NCBI GenBank assembly: GCA_947499155.1
Contig: CANMND010000002.1
Location: 62,001-126,000, forward strand
DNA length: 64,000 nt
DNA from: an uncultured Sphingomonadales bacterium
Lineage (GTDB): Bacteria; Pseudomonadota; Alphaproteobacteria; Sphingomonadales; Rhodothalassiaceae
Reading direction: 5' to 3'
Numbering within the stretch: position 1 is the stretch's first letter; each line of letters opens with the position of its first letter. The position numbers were made by a program, and so were the translations under genes. The notes beneath the pieces were generated by a model. The model was not told the origin of the DNA and made no database searches. It saw only the letters and a list, made by a program, of their open reading frames with translations. This document shows positions 27,517 to 35,765 of this stretch, piece by piece.

Positions 27517-28266
27517 TCAGATCTTGATATGATGGGCCAGCAGGGTTTCATAGTAAGGTAGGCAGCGCTCGGCCAAATCTGCAAGCGTTCCTTCAAGGGG
27601 TGGCTTTTCTGCCGGGGGAGGGCCAAATCCAGTGGACTTTTCCACCGCATCATACCACCAGCGCGCCCAGATCCCGTCACTGTCACGGGGGCCTGAGGGC
27701 CAATTGAGCATGGCCTTGGTAAAGGGAATATCCAGGGTATCGCACAGTGCTGACAAAACGCCTTCGGGGTCTTCCAGAATACGCCTGCCGTCAATCACTG
27801 GCGGGGTCTTGCCGGTTTCATTTTGGATGCGCTCGAATAATGTGACCTGTACCTCAAGCCCGAGATCAGAGAGCGTCACATCCTGGCGCTTTTTCACATA
27901 GGACTGGATTACGTCTGACGGATTACGGATCAGAAAGACATTTTCAAGGGCGAGCACCCAGGACAGGTCCATATCCGGCAGCAGATGGTGCGTCATGTGC
28001 TTTTGGTAGAAAAGCGGGGCTTGGCCTGGGCTTTGGGTGGTGAGCATATCAACCACCTTGCGCCAATCAGTTTCCATATCGCCAAGTATGTCATCCCGGC
28101 CCGGATGGTCTATGCCGGTTTTAGCCAGAAAGGCTCCGTAAAGTGGCTCATCCGCTACCTCGCAATCGGGCCGGTTTTCCCAGGCGCGCATCATGGCGGT
28201 GGAGATATTGCGCGGCCCTGACCACATGGCGATACGGCGGGTGCTTTTTGCTGATTTTGCCGTCAT
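27517..28266 (-). CDS. sulfotransferase-family protein
   Basis: A 249-residue protein with the 5' phosphosulfate-binding P-loop-like motif IAMWSGPRNISTAMMRAWEN near the N-terminus and a later VFLIRNPSDVIQSYVKKRQ, which corresponds to the 3' phosphate-binding R-x7-S region of PAPS-dependent sulfotransferases. Its ATG overlaps the stop of the upstream aminotransferase (28263-28266), so the two are coupled. The acceptor is unknown. The pairing suggests a sulfated amino acid or amine, but no product can be named. Confidence 0.7.
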   Translation of the reverse strand: MTAKSAKSTRRIAMWSGPRNISTAMMRAWENRPDCEVADEPLYGAFLAKTGIDHPGRDDILGDMETDWRKVVDMLTTQSPGQAPLFYQKHMTHHLLPDMDLSWVLALENVFLIRNPSDVIQSYVKKRQDVTLSDLGLEVQVTLFERIQNETGKTPPVIDGRRILEDPEGVLSALCDTLDIPFTKAMLNWPSGPRDSDGIWARWWYDAVEKSTGFGPPPAEKPPLEGTLADLAERCLPYYETLLAHHIKI

Positions 28267-29204
28267 GACCGCACCTGTTTGGCCGCGTCTTTTGCAGCGA
28301 ATTCAAGATAGGCCTGACGCAGGCGTTCTGTTACCGGTCCGGGAAGGGCGGGTGCAGATGCGTCTTCTGTCTCACCAATGACCCGGCCATCCACCTCTCG
28401 CACAGGGATGAGTCCTGCAAATGTGCCGGTGACAAATGCTTCATCTGCGCTATAGACATCGGTTAATGAGAAAGCCTTTTCCTGTACATCCAGTCCAAGG
28501 TTCCGGGCAATTTCCAGCACGACGCCGCGGGTTATGCCCCCCAGACAATATTGTCCGGTCGAGGTCCAAAGCGCACCATTGCGCACGATGAAGAAATGGG
28601 TGGAGTTGCAGGTTGCGACAAAGCCGTGCGGATCGAGCATCAGGGCTTCATCAGCACCGGCCTTGTTTGCTTGTATGCAGGCAGTAATGCAGTTGAGCTT
28701 GGAGTGGCTGTTGAGCTTGTTGTCTTGCACATCGGGATAGCCGCGACGCACATGGACGGTAAAAAGTTTGAGTCCCGTGGTCAGGATATCGGTTTTCGGA
28801 ACCTTGAATTCCGGGATAATCACAACTGTTGCTTTTGAGATTGTGGCGCTGGGAGCCTGATAGGGTGTGGCCTTGATACCCCTTGTCACCATCAGACGAA
28901 TATGAACGCCCGTATCCATGCCATTGGCCTCAAGGGTCTCATATATGCGTTTGGTTAGTTCTCGACGGGTGATGCCGATATCCATATCAATGGCTTTGGC
29001 ACCTTCATAAAGGCGGTTGAGATGGCGATCGAGGAAGGCAATGCCGCCCTTGTGGTGGACGCGCAATCCTTCCCATACGCCGTCACCCAGAATATAGCCG
29101 CTGTCGAAGACACTTACCTTGGCCTCATCGCGCGGATAAAGCGTGCCATTGATGTTGATTTTGATCCCGGAATTTCTTGAATCATCGTGATAATCATGCG
29201 TCAT
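28263..29204 (-). CDS. class IV aminotransferase (BCAT-like/D-amino acid aminotransferase-like)
   Basis: A PLP enzyme of 313 residues with the fold-type IV signature: INGTLYPRDEAKVSVFDSGYILGDGVWEGLR at the N-terminus, the PLP lysine probably in NKLNSHSKLNCIT, and GGITRGVVLEIARNLGLDV. The strong SD AGGAGGAG precedes the ATG at 29204. It is more divergent from typical IlvE than the operon copy at 1204-2139, and its coupling to a sulfotransferase makes a catabolic or specialised role more likely. Substrate specificity is open (branched-chain, aromatic or D-amino acids). Confidence 0.82.
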   Translation of the reverse strand: MTHDYHDDSRNSGIKININGTLYPRDEAKVSVFDSGYILGDGVWEGLRVHHKGGIAFLDRHLNRLYEGAKAIDMDIGITRRELTKRIYETLEANGMDTGVHIRLMVTRGIKATPYQAPSATISKATVVIIPEFKVPKTDILTTGLKLFTVHVRRGYPDVQDNKLNSHSKLNCITACIQANKAGADEALMLDPHGFVATCNSTHFFIVRNGALWTSTGQYCLGGITRGVVLEIARNLGLDVQEKAFSLTDVYSADEAFVTGTFAGLIPVREVDGRVIGETEDASAPALPGPVTERLRQAYLEFAAKDAAKQVRS

Positions 29205-29489
29205 TCATTGCTCCTCCTGATGATAGAGACGGTAGCCTAGTGAAGTGCCTTGGAAAAGCCCTGTTTGACCTGCTGATATCTTATTGATTTAAATGAGCTA
29301 AATTAAAGTTTTTCCTTTTTTGAAATTCATGCTTGTAATGGGGGGCATGATCAGTCATATGGGCTTTAACGTACGCGCACGTGCCACTGGCCCTGATGGA
29401 TTGGTTACGTAACGACGCGTGCTCTTTTTGTTGGTTGGGTCGACGGCCATTTTCAATGAGTCGACACTGATTGATGAAGGGAGACGCCA

Positions 29490-29618
29490 ATGGCCTCCTC
29501 AGACATGCGCAATCCGGGCGGAATATCCAATCGAGGGATTAAAATCCTCGCCAGTGATCGTGGATTCTGGCGCTTTCGCTTTGTGGTTCTCGACAGACAT
29601 AGTCCGAAGTACGCATAA
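29490..29618 (+). CDS. 42-codon upstream ORF of the decarboxylase leader
   Basis: An ORF with a good SD (GAAGGGAG, 29477-29484) and an ATG at 29490 whose product ends in GFWRFRFVVLDRHSPKYA. The C-terminal 25 residues are rich in Arg, Phe and aromatic amino acids and look selected rather than random. The TAA at 29616-29618 lies at the foot of the first hairpin of the structured leader, so translation would act directly on the RNA fold. This arrangement recalls the ornithine-sensing arrest peptide SpeFL of gammaproteobacteria, which also ends in Arg/Phe/His-rich sequence, but I see no direct homology. Translation is inferred. Confidence 0.55.
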   Translation: MASSDMRNPGGISNRGIKILASDRGFWRFRFVVLDRHSPKYA

Positions 29619-29737
29619 GCTCCTTTAAGGAGCATTGCCGTGCCCCCCGTCTCTCAGGCTGACTTTACGCGCAAGGGAGGGCGGCCGGTGAACCTGTTCT
29701 GGTTATGACATTAAGGAATGTCAGGCCGAAGTTCACC
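29619..29737 (+). promoter_or_regulatory. structured cis-regulatory leader RNA of the decarboxylase (speF-motif-like)
   Basis: Several stems fold here. GCTCC/GGAGC closes at 29619-29633. GCC-GCCC-CCC (29637-29648) pairs with GGG-GGGC-GGC (29675-29685) with bulges. GGTGAAC (29687-29693) pairs with GTTCACC (29731-29737), enclosing TGACATT/AATGTCA (29706-29712 with 29717-29723). It sits 14 bases before the decarboxylase ATG. Corbino and colleagues described a speF RNA motif upstream of alphaproteobacterial ornithine decarboxylases. Position, taxon and structure fit it, but I could not align it to the Rfam model. Confidence 0.65.
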
Positions 29738-29751
29738 TAAGGACAAGTGCC

Positions 29752-30993
29752 ATGACTGCAATGTACGCTTACGCACAGCCTGCGCCGGACATCGTATACG
29801 ACACCACGCTCACACATTTTTCTTCTGTAGAAGATGTGGTGGCAACTATTGCTGACGATCTGCCGATTCATGTCATTTACAAACGGACGATCGAGCAGGC
29901 AGCTCATGCCTTTCTCACCAGCTTCCCCGGTGAGGTGATGTATGCGGTGAAGTGCAATCCCACGCCTGCCGTGCTGGATATGCTGGCCCGTGCAGGAATC
30001 TCGGCTTTCGATGTGGCATCAATCGAAGAGATTGACGCCGTGCGCCGTATTGCGCCTTTGGCAAAAATGTATTTCATGCATCCGGTGAAAAGCCGCAAGG
30101 CAATCCGTCATGCCTATATGGCAGGGATCCGGGACTTTTCCCTGGACAGCCAGGACGAGCTTGTGAAAATCATCGAAGAAACCGGGGCGGATGACCTGTC
30201 TTTGGTTATTCGGCTGGGCCTTCCAAAAGGGGATGCAGCGCTTGATCTCTCCGGCAAGTTCGGTGTCATAGGGGATGAGGCGGTCGCGCTCATGCGAGAT
30301 GCGCGCAAGATTGCGTCGTCGCTTGCCATTTCCTTCCATGTCGGTTCGCAGTGCATGAATCCCGACAGCTACGCCCGCGCCATAGCCATGGTGCGAGAGT
30401 TGGTTGATCAGGCAGGCGTTGATATTGATATGTTGGACGTGGGTGGCGGCTTTCCCGTTGCCTACCCCGGCATGACGCCGCCCCCTTTGGCTGACTTCAT
30501 GAAAGCCATAACGGATGCGGTCGAACTCTATGACTTCGGTCACCTTCCACTCGTTTGTGAGCCGGGCCGGGCCTTGGTAGGGGAAGGTGGATCTGTTCTG
30601 GTAAAGGTGGAGCTGCGTAAAGATGACAAACTTTACCTGAATGATGGGACCTTCGGTGCCTTGTTTGATGCAGGTGCCATTGGGTGGCGTTATCCTGTAC
30701 GTGTTGTCGGTGATCGCAAGCAAGAGGATGCAAAGGTACAATCCTTCAGCTTTTACGGCCCCACTTGTGACAGCATGGACTACATGGAAGGACCATTCCT
30801 GTTACCCGATGATATTGAAGAAGGCGACTGGATTGAAGTGAGCCACCTTGGAGCCTATGGCATGGCCATGCGAACAAGGTTCAATGGTTTTTATTCGGAT
30901 CTGACCGTATCTGTCGGGCCGAACGAAGCGACGGGCGCAGTTATTTTACCTATGCCATGCCATCAAGGTGCGGCAATGGCTGGTACAGTTTGA
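29752..30993 (+). CDS. ornithine/lysine decarboxylase, fold III (alanine racemase-type barrel)
   Basis: A 413-residue PLP decarboxylase of the group IV (alanine racemase fold) family. The PLP lysine is in EVMYAVKCNPTP. The glycine-rich phosphate loop is DVGGGFP, and CEPGRALVGEGG and YGPTCDSMDYM (with the intersubunit catalytic cysteine) are standard. The product is putrescine or cadaverine, and ornithine is the likelier substrate given the polyamine neighbour. The ATG at 29752 has AAGGA upstream. It is controlled by the leader RNA and upstream ORF described above. The deoxyhypusine synthase-like gene follows 17 bases after the stop. Confidence 0.9.
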   Translation: MTAMYAYAQPAPDIVYDTTLTHFSSVEDVVATIADDLPIHVIYKRTIEQAAHAFLTSFPGEVMYAVKCNPTPAVLDMLARAGISAFDVASIEEIDAVRRIAPLAKMYFMHPVKSRKAIRHAYMAGIRDFSLDSQDELVKIIEETGADDLSLVIRLGLPKGDAALDLSGKFGVIGDEAVALMRDARKIASSLAISFHVGSQCMNPDSYARAIAMVRELVDQAGVDIDMLDVGGGFPVAYPGMTPPPLADFMKAITDAVELYDFGHLPLVCEPGRALVGEGGSVLVKVELRKDDKLYLNDGTFGALFDAGAIGWRYPVRVVGDRKQEDAKVQSFSFYGPTCDSMDYMEGPFLLPDDIEEGDWIEVSHLGAYGMAMRTRFNGFYSDLTVSVGPNEATGAVILPMPCHQGAAMAGTV

Positions 30994-31010
30994 TTTTGAA
31001 AGGACGGATC

Positions 31011-32060
31011 ATGGCAGAAACAAAAGCAAGGCCAAATCGCAAGGCAGAACTGCTGTCACGGCCGGTTGAGCATATAGATATCACCCAGTTTGATGCGCGT
31101 CCGCTTGTGGAAGCCATGGGGAAGATGTCGTTCACCTCTCGTGATACTGCGCGTGCCGCTGAGATATATAACCTTATGCTGGCCGATAAGGACTGCTCGG
31201 TGATCCTGACCCTTGCCGGTTCTACATCGGCGGGTGGTTGTATGCATGTCTATCGCGATCTTGTGAAAGCGGGCATGGTGGATGCGATTGTGTCCACCGG
31301 TGCATCCATTGTCGATATGGATTTCTTTGAAGCCCTTGGATACAAGCACTATCAGGGTGATTCCACCCTTGATGACGGTGAACTGCGCGAGATGTATATC
31401 GACCGCATTTACGACACCTTCATTGATGAAGAAGAGCTTCAGGCTTGTGACATGGCCATCAAGGACATTACCGACAGTCTGGAAGCGCGTCCTTATTCCA
31501 GCCGTGAATTCATCCATGAAATGGGTCGCTGGCTGAAAACAAATGCCAAGAAAAAAGACAGCCTGATTGAGGCCTGTTTTGATCATGGCGTTCCGATCTT
31601 TTGTCCCGCCTTTACCGACAGCTCTGCAGGCTTTGGCCTTGTGAAGCATCAGGTAGAGAGGATGAAGGAAAAGAAGCCTTATCTGACTATTGACGCCATT
31701 GCTGATTTTCGTGAATTGACGGATATCAAGATTGAGGCGGGAACCACTGGCCTTCTTATGGTGGGCGGCGGTGTCCCGAAGAATTTCGCACAGGATACAG
31801 TTGTGTGTGCTGAAATCCTTGGCCACGATGCGGAGATGCACAAATATGCGATCCAGATTACGGTCGCAGATGTGCGTGACGGGGCCTGTTCGTCATCCAC
31901 CCTTAAGGAAGCCTCAAGCTGGGGCAAGGTGGATACGGTCTATGAGCAGATGGTCTATGCAGAAGCGACAACTGTCATGCCGTTGATTGCGTCAGACGCG
32001 TATCATCGCGGCCTTTGGAAAGGGCGGACTCCACGGCAATTCTCAAAGCTGTTCGACTGA
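31011..32060 (+). CDS. deoxyhypusine synthase-like protein
   Basis: A 349-residue member of the deoxyhypusine synthase family. The conserved C-terminal block contains SSWGKVDTVYEQMVYAEATT, where the Lys corresponds to the catalytic lysine of the eukaryotic enzyme, and GTTGLLMVGGGVPKNF provides a nucleotide-binding glycine-rich segment. Bacteria have no eIF5A. Related bacterial proteins have been linked to homospermidine-type polyamine synthesis, so a role downstream of the decarboxylase is likely but inferred. The ATG at 31011 has AAAGGA upstream. A strong terminator follows the stop. Confidence 0.85.
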   Translation: MAETKARPNRKAELLSRPVEHIDITQFDARPLVEAMGKMSFTSRDTARAAEIYNLMLADKDCSVILTLAGSTSAGGCMHVYRDLVKAGMVDAIVSTGASIVDMDFFEALGYKHYQGDSTLDDGELREMYIDRIYDTFIDEEELQACDMAIKDITDSLEARPYSSREFIHEMGRWLKTNAKKKDSLIEACFDHGVPIFCPAFTDSSAGFGLVKHQVERMKEKKPYLTIDAIADFRELTDIKIEAGTTGLLMVGGGVPKNFAQDTVVCAEILGHDAEMHKYAIQITVADVRDGACSSSTLKEASSWGKVDTVYEQMVYAEATTVMPLIASDAYHRGLWKGRTPRQFSKLFD

Positions 32061-32083
32061 TAGAAAGACTGACCTAAGAATTT

Positions 32084-32124
32084 ACCGGCGCATTCCTCAA
32101 CAGGATGCGCCGGTTTTGTTTTTT
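32084..32124 (+). terminator. rho-independent terminator after the polyamine operon
   Basis: ACCGGCGCAT (32084-32093) pairs perfectly with ATGCGCCGGT (32105-32114), followed by a T-rich tract broken by one G. The fliP stop faces it from the other side at 32130. Confidence 0.88.
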
Positions 32125-32129
32125 CATGT

Positions 32130-32885
32130 CTAACCGCTGGCAAAGCTCTGGATCAGGCTGCCTGCCACCAGATGCCAGCCGTCCACAAGAACAAAGAAAA
32201 TCAGCTTGAATGGCAGGCTGATGAGAACGGGCGGCAGCATCATCATCCCCATGGCCATCAGGATCGAGGCGATCACAAGATCAATGACGATAAAGGGGAT
32301 ATAAATCAGGAATGCGATTTCAAACGCCCGGCGCAACTCGCTGATGACAAAAGCCGGGATAAGGCTGGTTAGTGGAACCAGTGCCGGAGATTCAGGACGT
32401 TCACCGCCTGCCGCATCCATAAACAATTCCAGATCTGCATCGCGGACATTGGCAAGCATGAACGTCTTGAATGGTGCAGTGGTTGCAGTAAAGGCTTCAC
32501 CAGGCTCGATTTCTTCCGCCATCAAGGGCGCAACGCCATCTGTCCATGCCGCCTGAAGCGTGGGTGCCATAATAAATCCGGTCAGGAACAAGGCGAGGCT
32601 GATCAGCACCACATTGGGAGGTGTCTGTTGCGTACCAAGGGCCGAGCGTAAAACCGACAGGACGACGACAATCCTTGTAAATGACGTCATAACAACAAGG
32701 ATCGACGGCGCAAGGGTAAGCACTGTGACCAGCAAAAGCAGTTGTACGACCCGACCTGACAAAGTGCCATCCTGTCCCAGATCCACTGATATGGATTGGG
32801 CAAGGGCGGGCGCTGGCAGGGCGAGCGCAAGAAGGCTGATTAAAGCAAGCGTAATGCCGACAAGGGCAGGCAGACGACTGTTCAT
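32130..32885 (-). CDS. fliP: flagellar type III export protein FliP
   Basis: A 251-residue integral membrane component of the flagellar export gate. It has a cleavable signal peptide (residues 1-29, ending ALAQ), as is usual for FliP, then four membrane helices. Family blocks are [56 protein letters not shown]-like sequence and [26 protein letters not shown]-like sequence. It pairs with FliQ and FliR, encoded divergently. The ATG overlaps the fliO stop by four bases. Confidence 0.95.
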   Translation of the reverse strand: [251 protein letters not shown]

Positions 32886-33199
32886 AATGCCCGGTCCTTG
32901 ACCACGGAAACGCTGTTTGCGAGTGGAATGGAAGCCGCTTCCCTATCGATGACCAGATCGCCGTTTGGTCCAAGGAGCACCAGATATTCCTTGTCGTCCC
33001 GGCGTAACAAGACAAGACGGTGACGGGCACCGACAGAAATGCTTTCGCTCACAGTCAGGCGCCGGGTGGACTTTGACAGGGTTCTTCCCGCAAGTCCTGT
33101 CAGCCCGCCCCATCTTCGGATCAGCCAGGCAATGGCCCCGATCATTCCAAGAACGATAAGCAATGAGAAAATAGCGTTGGCGATGTCAAAGCCTGTCAT
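32882..33199 (-). CDS. fliO: flagellar biosynthesis protein FliO
   Basis: A 105-residue single-pass membrane protein. The N-terminal helix (IANAIFSLLIVLGMIGAIAWLIRRW) is followed by a small cytoplasmic domain with SVGARHRLVLLRRDDKEYLVLLG, the typical FliO/FliZ pattern. FliO assists assembly of the FliPQR gate. It starts a two-gene leftward unit with fliP, divergent from flgB across a region containing a CtrA-type box. Confidence 0.85.
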   Translation of the reverse strand: MTGFDIANAIFSLLIVLGMIGAIAWLIRRWGGLTGLAGRTLSKSTRRLTVSESISVGARHRLVLLRRDDKEYLVLLGPNGDLVIDREAASIPLANSVSVVKDRAL

Positions 33200-33312
33200 G
33201 ATGCGCTTTCTGCGGCAGTAGCGGTTTTAAGTCTCATGGCGCATCAGAACCCCGCTATGGTAAAAATTATCTTAACAGCCGGATATCTTTGTCTTTTTCG
33301 GATCTGCCCGGT

Positions 33313-33327
33313 TTAACTCGCTGTTAA
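33313..33327 (+). promoter_or_regulatory. CtrA-type binding site upstream of flgB
   Basis: TTAA-CTCGCTG-TTAA is an exact match to the TTAA-N7-TTAA CtrA consensus. It lies 73 bases before the flgB ATG in the divergent fliO/flgB region. By analogy with Caulobacter and relatives, it would activate the class II flagellar operon. Binding is inferred. Confidence 0.65.
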
Positions 33328-33399
33328 CTCTCTGTGGACGACAATGAGGCTGGAATGCCGTTTAAAGGCTTGGCTTGTGTCTGGAAGGGACGTCCTCTT

Positions 33400-33840
33400 A
33401 TGGATCTGATGAAGATTCCGTTGATGGCCGCAATAAAAGACCGAATGCAGTGGCTGAACCGCAACCAGAAGGTTTTAGCGGGAAATATCGCCAATGCGGA
33501 CACACCGGGATACAAGCCACAACGTCTGGCCGAACAGGACTTTAGTGCGCTGGTGAACAGCCAGAAAGCAGCAGCCCAGAAAAGGGCTGCAGGTGGCCCT
33601 ATGGTCTCCCAGGTCTCCCTGCTTGCGACCCGGCCCGGCCATATGGGCGAAAGCAATCAGCAGGGTTCCGTGCGCATGATGGATAAGGACACCAGTCAGT
33701 CAGCCCCTGATGGCAATGCGGTGGATCTGGAGAACGAGCTTTTGGCCGTGGCGCAAAATCAGATGGACTACAATTTGATGATCGAGCTTTACCGCAAGCA
33801 GGTGGGGCTTTTGAGCGTCGCCATGCGCAGCAACGATTAA
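33400..33840 (+). CDS. flgB: flagellar basal-body rod protein FlgB
   Basis: A 146-residue proximal rod subunit. The N-terminal NQKVLAGNIANADTPGYKP is the rod/hook family signature, and NAVDLENELLAVAQNQMDYNLMIELYRKQVGLL is the usual C-terminal helix. I chose the ATG at 33400, which has GGAAGGGA upstream, over the GTG at 33334 whose extra 22 residues are not family sequence. It is the first gene of the rightward flagellar operon. Confidence 0.92.
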   Translation: MDLMKIPLMAAIKDRMQWLNRNQKVLAGNIANADTPGYKPQRLAEQDFSALVNSQKAAAQKRAAGGPMVSQVSLLATRPGHMGESNQQGSVRMMDKDTSQSAPDGNAVDLENELLAVAQNQMDYNLMIELYRKQVGLLSVAMRSND

Positions 33841-33863
33841 CTGTAGATAAAGGATAAAAGGTC

Positions 33864-34277
33864 ATGGACAGCGACCTGATGAAAGCAATGCAGATTTCCG
33901 CCTCCGGTCTTAAGGCGCAGTCGACGCGCATGCGGGTGATCGCGGAAAATCTTGCCAATGCCGGGTCTGAGGCGTCCACGCCGGGCGAAGATCCTTATCG
34001 TCGCAAGATGGTGACTTTTTCAAATGTTCTCGATCGGGACCTGGGTGTTGATACGGTCCGCGTCAAAAAGGTGGGCTTTGACCTGTCTGACTTTGGAACG
34101 CGGTTTGACCCAGGGCACCCCGGCGCTGATCAGGACGGCTATGTGAAAACCACCAATGTCGCCAGCATGATCGAGGCCATGGATATGGGGCAGGCGCAGC
34201 GAACCTATCAGGCAAATATCAATACTATTGAAGCAATCAAGTCCATGTCCATGCGGACTCTTGAAATTCTGCGCTAA
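33864..34277 (+). CDS. flgC: flagellar basal-body rod protein FlgC
   Basis: A 137-residue rod subunit. ISASGLKAQSTRMRVIAENLANAGSEAS is the N-terminal rod motif, and the C-terminus has VKTTNVASMIEAMDMGQAQRTYQANINTIEAIKSM, typical of FlgC. It is 23 bases after flgB with AAAGG before the ATG. fliE follows eight bases later. FlgB, FlgC and FliE together form the proximal rod and its export-gate junction. Confidence 0.94.
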   Translation: MDSDLMKAMQISASGLKAQSTRMRVIAENLANAGSEASTPGEDPYRRKMVTFSNVLDRDLGVDTVRVKKVGFDLSDFGTRFDPGHPGADQDGYVKTTNVASMIEAMDMGQAQRTYQANINTIEAIKSMSMRTLEILR

Positions 34278-34285
34278 GGAAACTG

Positions 34286-34588
34286 ATGATGGATATCAAG
34301 GCTTTTGATGCAGCAAATGCATATGGATCGGCGCTTGGGCGTGGCGCGTCGTCTGGCGCTGCTGGTGCCGATAGTGGTTTTGGCGCTCTTGTTGAGACAA
34401 TGGTGCAAAAAACGAGTGAGGCCGTGTCCAATGCAGAATCCGTAAGCACCCAGGCGGTTGCCGGGACTGCGGATATGGTTGATGTAGTCACCGCCATTTC
34501 CAATGCCGAGATGGTCATGGAAAGTGTGACAACTGTCAGGGATAAAGTGATTTCCGCATATCAGGAAATCATGCGCATGCCGCTCTGA
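34286..34588 (+). CDS. fliE: flagellar hook-basal body protein FliE
   Basis: A 100-residue adaptor between the MS ring or export gate and the rod. The C-terminal segment DMVDVVTAISNAEMVMESVTTVRDKVISAYQEIMRMPL is the FliE signature, ending in MRMPL. The N-terminal half is Gly/Ala/Ser-rich. Two adjacent ATG codons (34286 and 34289) are possible starts after AAGGA. The 134 bases to fliQ contain no other gene. Confidence 0.92.
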   Translation: MMDIKAFDAANAYGSALGRGASSGAAGADSGFGALVETMVQKTSEAVSNAESVSTQAVAGTADMVDVVTAISNAEMVMESVTTVRDKVISAYQEIMRMPL

Positions 34589-34722
34589 TTATATCAGATA
34601 GCTAGCATTTCATAAGCCAAGTCACTTCAGGTATAGTGATTTTTGTAAATGGCAAGAATGCGTTAACCATATACTCCTAGTCTTGCATTTGTTCTGTACG
34701 GTAAGTTTGGAAGGCAAAGCCT

Positions 34723-34989
34723 GTGAACGGTGCTGACGTACTTGATATCGCCAGAGACGCAATTTACTCCCTGCTTATAATATCAGGGCCGGTGATGGCC
34801 GTAGGTCTTGGTGTCGGCCTTTTGATCGCCTTGTTTCAGGCGCTCACGCAGATTCAGGAAATGACTCTGACATTTGTGCCCAAGATTGTTGCAATATTTA
34901 TCTCGCTTTTGGTGTTCCTGCCTTTAATGGGCGGGCAAATGAACGACCTGATGGCGCGTCTTATGGACAGGGTGGTGAGCGGAGGATAA
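34723..34989 (+). CDS. fliQ: flagellar export protein FliQ
   Basis: An 88-residue two-helix membrane subunit of the flagellar export gate. GPVMAVGLGVGLLIALFQALTQIQEMTLTFVPKI is the family signature. It starts with GTG at 34723 after GGAAGG. The next gene starts six bases after the stop. Confidence 0.92.
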   Translation: MNGADVLDIARDAIYSLLIISGPVMAVGLGVGLLIALFQALTQIQEMTLTFVPKIVAIFISLLVFLPLMGGQMNDLMARLMDRVVSGG

Positions 34990-34995
34990 TAAGCC

Positions 34996-35754
34996 GTGTT
35001 GCAGGATGTACTCCCTGCCGAGGCGTTCGGCTTTCTGCTGGTGCTTGTAAGGCTGGGTGCCCTGTTCGCATTCGCTCCGGCTTTTGGCGAGCAACAGATT
35101 CCACAGCGTATCCGTGTCGCCACCGCCTTGTCTGTCACCGGTGTTGTCTATTTTATGGTGCGTGACGGACTGCCGGGCATTCCTGACAAGCCACTTTTAA
35201 TGGCAGGCCTTATTGTCGTTGAATTTATGATCGGCCTGATGATTGCCATGTCCATCAGGCTGTTGTTTAACGCACTTAATATAGCAGGGACCGTCGTTGC
35301 TTTTCAGACCAGCCTTGCAGCATCGCAGCAGTTTGACCCGACGCAAGGGACACAAAGTGCCATTTTTGCGAGTTTTATGTCGGTTTTGGGTGTTACATTA
35401 ATTTTTGTGACCGACCTACATTTATTGATGCTGGAGGCCATGATTGACAGCTATCTCTTGTTCCCTGCGGGAAATATGCCGCCATTGGATGATTTTGCCC
35501 AAGCGGTACTTGATATTGTGGCGACGGCTTTTTTGCTGGGGATTCAGATAGCGGCACCTTTTATTGTCTTTGGTGTGGTTTTTAATATCGGATTGGGGCT
35601 GACGGCCCGTCTCATGCCACAATTGCCTGTTTTCTTTGTAGCCATGCCTTTAAACATCTTTGTTGGCTTTTTGATTTTGCTGATTGCCCTTCCGGCAATG
35701 ATGATGTGGTTTTTGCGTGCGTTCGAGCAACACATTTCCGTTTTCCTGGCATGA
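34996..35754 (+). CDS. fliR: flagellar export protein FliR
   Basis: A 252-residue polytopic membrane subunit of the flagellar export gate. LPAEAFGFLLVLVRLGALFAFAP and VAFQTSLAASQQFDPTQGTQSA are characteristic. The GTG at 34996 is used as start, with GGAGG ending about 12 bases upstream. It overlaps nothing. flhB follows 11 bases after the stop. Confidence 0.92.
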   Translation: MLQDVLPAEAFGFLLVLVRLGALFAFAPAFGEQQIPQRIRVATALSVTGVVYFMVRDGLPGIPDKPLLMAGLIVVEFMIGLMIAMSIRLLFNALNIAGTVVAFQTSLAASQQFDPTQGTQSAIFASFMSVLGVTLIFVTDLHLLMLEAMIDSYLLFPAGNMPPLDDFAQAVLDIVATAFLLGIQIAAPFIVFGVVFNIGLGLTARLMPQLPVFFVAMPLNIFVGFLILLIALPAMMMWFLRAFEQHISVFLA

Positions 35755-35765
35755 AGTGGTGAGCC

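Noticed and set aside
29281-29490. Leftward ORF upstream of the decarboxylase leader
   Set aside because: It is antisense to the leader region, has no SD, and its composition looks like a chance frame.
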